Origin: Deltaproteobacteria bacterium
GTDB taxonomy: Bacteria; Desulfobacterota; Binatia; UBA9968
Direction of reading: 5' to 3'
Assembly (NCBI GenBank): GCA_016184235.1
Contig: JACPDC010000132.1
Location: forward strand, 1-7,469
DNA: 7,469 bases
Positions 5,008-7,469 of this stretch are shown piece after piece (within the stretch, counting starts at the first letter, position 1; the number at the start of each line of letters is the position of its first letter). A program made the translations under genes and the position numbers. The notes beneath the pieces are model-generated. The model did no database searches. It saw only the letters and a program-made list of their open reading frames with translations, and was not told the DNA's origin.

Positions 5008-6009
5008 CTATCGGGCGGGATTCCAGGCGTTTATGAAGCTCCTGATCTCTCCCACAACATCCTCGGATGCCGAAACATACGGCAGAATGACGCGGGTGGC
5101 GCCGGCCTCCGCATACGGCCTGATCCGCTCGCGAATCTCCCCCACCGAAGTGGCGGGGACCAAAGGCAGTCCTTCAAAGAGCCGATCCGAGACCAGCGCC
5201 CGCGCCGCGTGGAAGCCGCCCGACTTCCAGGCGGACCTCATCGCCTCGACCTCGGCGCCGAAGCCCATGCGGGTGAGAAGAGTGCGGTAGTAATCCGCCA
5301 GCGCGTAATAGGTCAAGGCATGGCTCAGCGCCTCGCGCGCCAGATGGTAATTCGAGGCGACGGAGCAGCGGATTTTGACGATGACCTCCAACGCATCAAG
5401 ATCTTTGCCCGCCTCTTTCGCGCCGCTCCTGACATCCTCGATGATACGGCGGATCTCCTGCGGGTTCGCCATATTGATGAGCACGCCGTCCGCGATCTTG
5501 CCCGCCAGGCGGCTCATCTTGGGGCCGAAAGCCGCAAGGTAGATCGGTATCGCTTGCCCCGAGGGCTTGAATGCCATCTTGAAGCCCTGGGCGGAATAAA
5601 ATTCTCCCTCAAAACTGAGCTTTTCTCCCCGCAGGGAGCGGCGCACGATCTCCAGATATTCCTTGACGCGGCCCAGCGGCCGGTCGAGCGCGAGGCCGTG
5701 CCATTTGGCTATGGTCGGATTGGAAACTCCGACGCCGAGGAGAAACCGGCCTTGGGAGAGCTCGTCGAGGCCGGCGGCCTGAAGCGCGAGGGTGGCGGGC
5801 GTGCGGCCGAGGATGTGATAGACCGCCGAGCCGATCTTGAGCCGCTTCGTCGCCGCCGCGATGGCCGCGAGCATCACCGTCGGATCTTTATTATTCGCCT
5901 CGCCGCCCCAGGCGCAGCCGAAGCCATGTGCCTCGGCTAATTGAGCAAGCTCCGGGATCGCGTCCATCGGCAACTGCGCGCCGGAATTGAACTCGATATC
6001 TATCTGCAT
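5008..6009 (-). CDS. LLM-class (luciferase-like, Mer/F420-type) oxidoreductase
   Basis: This 333-residue TIM-barrel flavin or F420 enzyme is likely a cytosolic oxidoreductase. The sequence follows the family order: strand IDIEFNSG at the N terminus, AEAHGFGCAWGGE (25-37), TKRLKIGSAVYHILGRTPA (54-72), the LDELSQGRFLLGVGVS signature (81-96), and PIYLAAFGPKMSRLAGKIADGVLIN (155-179). The last two match best the methylene-tetrahydromethanopterin reductase-like branch, which often uses F420. Cofactor and substrate cannot be told from sequence alone. ATG 6009 is the only upstream start, since a TAG lies two codons before it, but no clear Shine-Dalgarno is present. It leads a short operon with the RidA-family gene. 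The solute-binding protein nearby is on the opposite strand, so a shared pathway is only a guess. Confidence 0.88.
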   Translation of the reverse strand: MQIDIEFNSGAQLPMDAIPELAQLAEAHGFGCAWGGEANNKDPTVMLAAIAAATKRLKIGSAVYHILGRTPATLALQAAGLDELSQGRFLLGVGVSNPTIAKWHGLALDRPLGRVKEYLEIVRRSLRGEKLSFEGEFYSAQGFKMAFKPSGQAIPIYLAAFGPKMSRLAGKIADGVLINMANPQEIRRIIEDVRSGAKEAGKDLDALEVIVKIRCSVASNYHLAREALSHALTYYALADYYRTLLTRMGFGAEVEAMRSAWKSGGFHAARALVSDRLFEGLPLVPATSVGEIRERIRPYAEAGATRVILPYVSASEDVVGEIRSFINAWNPAR

Positions 6010-6239
6010 GGGCTACGAATAGCTGGCTAGCAAGCTCGCGTTTTAAATCTCGCAAACTCTACTCAATGATGTCTAGCCGATAACACCAAAAATCCGACAG
6101 ATCAAGCAACCTAAGCAAGTAAGTGTGGAATGCACAAAGAGGCTGCGGGTTGTTAGGGAGATAGGCCGCCGGCGTTTCTCACCTCCTAAAGCGGCTCATT
6201 TAATAGCTCGGCGAAATACAGCCGGGACCAGGCCCCACC

Positions 6240-6734
6240 ATGAATCGAAGCTTCTTGAGAATGTCTAGAAAACAAATCGTCTGCCTATTGCTGATTTTAG
6301 GCGCGCCTCTTGCGGCATGTTCGGCAAAATACGTCGGGAAAAATTACGACGGTCCAGATTTGCCGGAGAATGAGGTCGGCATCGTTATTTTCAAGAAGAG
6401 CGGTACGAGCGTGCTCGGAGGAGTCTTAGCTTACAAACGTCAAGCTGTAGTATCGTGTAAGGTAGATGGCGAAAGAATAGACATGGATCCAGAGAAGCGA
6501 TCCGTTAATCTGCTGCCAGGAAAACACACGGTCTTATTTATGTACGATGGCAAAAGACCTCTAGTAGCCGTCGAATGGACTTTTAATATTGAAGCAGGTC
6601 ATAAATATTTGATTACATTTCCGGAGGAACAGCCTGATTCCGGTATTATGATGTGGTTAGAGGATCTTACTACAGGGAAGCGGGTAACCGATATAACTTC
6701 GTCGCCATTAAAGTCACCCTACGCATGTTTCTAA
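6240..6734 (+). CDS. Putative lipoprotein of unknown function
   Basis: This 164-residue protein begins with a lipoprotein signal: basic start, hydrophobic QIVCLLLILGAPLA and lipobox LAAC with the cysteine at 27, so it should be lipid-anchored in the cell envelope. The mature part is beta-rich. A stretch around 68-100 (KVDGERIDMDPEKRSVNLLPGKHTV) resembles the DG...LPGKHTV pattern of small envelope domains with a PEGA-like fold, followed by EAGHKYLITFPEE and a final WLEDLTTGKRVTD. Function is unknown. The start could be ATG 6240 or the internal ATG at 6261; neither has a good ribosome site, and the signal peptide works with both. Codon use is visibly more A/T-rich than in the neighbouring genes, which suggests transfer or weak expression. 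It stands alone next to the transposon remnant. Confidence 0.75.
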   Translation: MNRSFLRMSRKQIVCLLLILGAPLAACSAKYVGKNYDGPDLPENEVGIVIFKKSGTSVLGGVLAYKRQAVVSCKVDGERIDMDPEKRSVNLLPGKHTVLFMYDGKRPLVAVEWTFNIEAGHKYLITFPEEQPDSGIMMWLEDLTTGKRVTDITSSPLKSPYACF

Positions 6735-6808
6735 GTACGGCTAACTTTAGCTTCAGACCGATCGCCAGAAAGCGCGCCGGCTGAGCATCGCGTTGGGCGG
6801 TGAATTCG

Positions 6809-6873
6809 GGGTCAGGCTTGAATAGATGAACAGGGCTTTGGGTATATCAAATTCACGTATTCAAGCCTGACCC
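6809..6873. repeat. Perfect 16-bp inverted repeat, REP-like hairpin
   Basis: The arm GGGTCAGGCTTGAATA (6809-6824) is repeated exactly in inverted form at 6858-6873. The spacer is 33 bases. Inside it TGAA (6827-6830) and TTCA (6852-6855) can extend the stem after a 2x2 internal loop. Such a hairpin is the type of structure recognised by Y1-type transposases. Confidence 0.9.
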
Positions 6874-6883
6874 TATAATCTGC

Positions 6884-7129
6884 TTGGAGCGGCTAAAGAG
6901 GAGGCGCCGAGGAGAAGAGAACGAGGCGCGGTCCATGGCCATGTATCTCAGTAGAGCCTTGGGAGGGCATAGGCATAGAGAAATCGGTAGGGTGTTGGGG
7001 TTAGAGAAGACCTCATCGGTGAGTTCCGCCTGTTTGAGGATGAAGGCGAGAGTAGGAGTGGAGAGACGGATAGCTCGCAGGGCACGCAGGATTGAAGAGG
7101 AGTTAAATAAGAGCCAAGGGCGGACTTGA
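6884..7129 (+). pseudogene. Truncated RAYT transposase, C-terminal DnaA-like DNA-binding region only
   Basis: The 81-codon frame encodes RRRRGEENEARSMAMYLSR (about 6-24) and HREIGRVLGLEKTSSVSSA (about 31-49), then a basic helical tail (RMKARVGVERRIARRARRIEEEL). In complete RAYT proteins this DnaA-C-like helix-turn-helix region follows a Y1 domain of about 150 residues bearing the HUH motif and the catalytic tyrosine. None of that is present in any frame upstream. The frame is open back to about 6830, but 6830-6883 is the hairpin and not protein-like. The apparent TTG start has no convincing ribosome site, so this is probably a non-functional gene fragment. Recognition of the family is from remembered pattern. 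Confidence 0.7.
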
Positions 7130-7151
7130 CCCCTTATCTTATCCCCCTTAG

Positions 7152-7226
7152 GGCGAGGATTTTCGAATTATCTCGGCTCAAAAACCGACACGGAAGGAAA
7201 GAAGGACATATGAAGAAGGAATATGA
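7152..7226 (+). pseudogene. brnT: 3' fragment of brnT toxin gene
   Basis: Reading from 7152 gives 24 codons and a TGA stop: GEDF followed by RIISAQKPTRKERRTYEEG and I. This is the characteristic C-terminus of BrnT ribonuclease toxins (the RIISAR-K-x-T-x-x-ER-x-x-YE pattern). The frame is closed at once upstream by TAG at 7149-7151, and no more BrnT sequence precedes it. The N-terminal bulk of the roughly 90-residue toxin is therefore gone, replaced by the transposon remnant. The stop codon overlaps the start of brnA by 17 bases in another frame, the usual brnT-brnA arrangement of a translationally coupled operon. Confidence 0.72.
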
Positions 7227-7461
7227 CTTTTCTAAGGGCAAACGCGGAGCGGTGATTCCCCAGGTTGGGAAGACCCGTATCACGATCTATCTCGACGATG
7301 CGATCCTGAAGCGCTTCAAGGCTAAGTCCGAGAGAACCGGAAAGGGGTATCAGACCCTCATCAACGATGTGTTGAACTCCTATCTCGGTCTGATGGAGAA
7401 GCCGCTGACGGCAGAAATAGTCCGCAAGATCGTGCGCGAAGAGCTTTCGAGTGCAAGCTGA
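7210..7461 (+). CDS. brnA: BrnA-family antitoxin, orphaned
   Basis: BrnA is the DNA-binding antitoxin of the BrnT-BrnA type II toxin-antitoxin system; it binds BrnT and represses its own operon. The 83-residue protein begins MKKEYDFSKGKRGAVIPQ, then has the ribbon-helix-helix core TRITIYLDD (22-30) with helices at about 31-43 and 47-60 containing GYQTLINDVLNSYL, typical of BrnA and CopG-type proteins. A further C-terminal helix (about 66-79) completes it. ATG 7210 is preferred over the in-frame TTG at 7126: that TTG lies in the transposon end, purine-rich AAGGA motifs (7193-7197 and 7202-7206) precede 7210, and family homology starts at MKKEYDF. The protein is complete, but its toxin is reduced to a 3' fragment, so it is an orphan antitoxin here. 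How it is now transcribed is not evident. Confidence 0.85.
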   Translation: MKKEYDFSKGKRGAVIPQVGKTRITIYLDDAILKRFKAKSERTGKGYQTLINDVLNSYLGLMEKPLTAEIVRKIVREELSSAS

Positions 7462-7469
7462 GCGCTAAC

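Larger units (their letters stand above)
6808..7133 (+). mobile_element. Remnant of a REP-associated tyrosine transposase (RAYT) element
   Basis: A 326-bp stretch begins with GGGGTCA (6808-6814) and ends with TGACCCC (7127-7133), an exact 7-base terminal inverted repeat. It contains a REP-like hairpin near the left end and the C-terminal part of a RAYT transposase. The GGGGTCAGGCTTGAAT-type end is, from my knowledge, commonly found flanking RAYT genes. The catalytic Y1 HUH domain is absent, so the element is a non-autonomous deletion derivative. The stop codon of the transposase fragment lies inside the right terminal repeat. The right boundary is inferred from the repeat, and 17-18 further bases separate it from recognisable brnT sequence. 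Confidence 0.65.

Noticed and set aside
5209..5940. 243-codon plus-strand open frame opposite the LLM gene
   Set aside because: It is antisense to a gene with clear luciferase-like signatures and has no domain of its own.
6077..6105. Minus-strand promoter candidate (TTGATC, 17 bases, TATCGG) for the LLM/Rid operon
   Set aside because: The -10 box is poor (3/6) and the leader would be about 60 bases without a ribosome site; not strong enough to list as a feature.
6809..6873. CRISPR or intrinsic terminator reading of the inverted repeat
   Set aside because: There are only two inverted arms, no direct repeat series, the loop is long and no T-run follows. It fits a transposon REP-like end better.
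7126..7209. Extended BrnA start at TTG 7126
   Set aside because: The extra 28 codons read through the transposon end and, in the wrong frame, through the brnT 3' fragment. BrnA homology begins at ATG 7210.

Overview
The window is a GC-rich chromosomal segment from a Gram-negative bacterium. It has a sigma-32-type factor, an omega subunit, a Sec-exported solute-binding protein and a lipoprotein. The omega sequence, the NMT1-like binding protein, the F420/luciferase-type oxidoreductase and the RAYT-type transposon remnant together suggest an uncultured deltaproteobacterium-like or related soil/subsurface lineage (Desulfobacterota, Binatota, Methylomirabilota/Rokubacteria types). That placement is inference from gene style only; no 16S rRNA or other decisive marker is present.

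Layout: (1) 1-1144, minus strand: rpoZ (omega) followed by a sigma-32/RpoH-family gene that runs off the left edge. (2) 1145-1283: a compact divergent promoter region. A near-consensus sigma-70 promoter drives a ferritin-like four-helix protein (1284-1778) to the right, and an oppositely oriented promoter drives rpoZ to the left. (3) 1927-3099: a membrane protein of the Ca2+/cation antiporter (CaCA) superfamily with its own good promoter. (4) 3229-4227: an exported NMT1/SsuA-type solute-binding protein with no permease or ATPase beside it. (5) 4235-4435, minus: a small unknown protein. (6) 4606-6009, minus: a two-gene operon of a luciferase-like (Mer/F420-type) oxidoreductase followed by a RidA-family protein that lacks the catalytic arginine. 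(7) 6240-6734: a lipoprotein of lower GC. (8) 6808-7133: a deletion derivative of a REP-associated tyrosine transposase (RAYT) element. It keeps a perfect 16-bp inverted repeat and only the C-terminal DNA-binding part of the transposase. (9) 7152-7461: a brnTA type II toxin-antitoxin locus. Only the last 24 codons of the brnT toxin remain, directly beside the transposon remnant, while the brnA antitoxin is intact.

No CRISPR array, tRNA, rRNA or complete prophage was seen. The most informative part is the right end, where a mobile element remnant abuts a decapitated BrnT toxin and leaves an orphan BrnA. The LLM/RidA pair with an arginine-less RidA is the best candidate for uncharacterised enzymology. 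I did not find a clear new multi-gene system.
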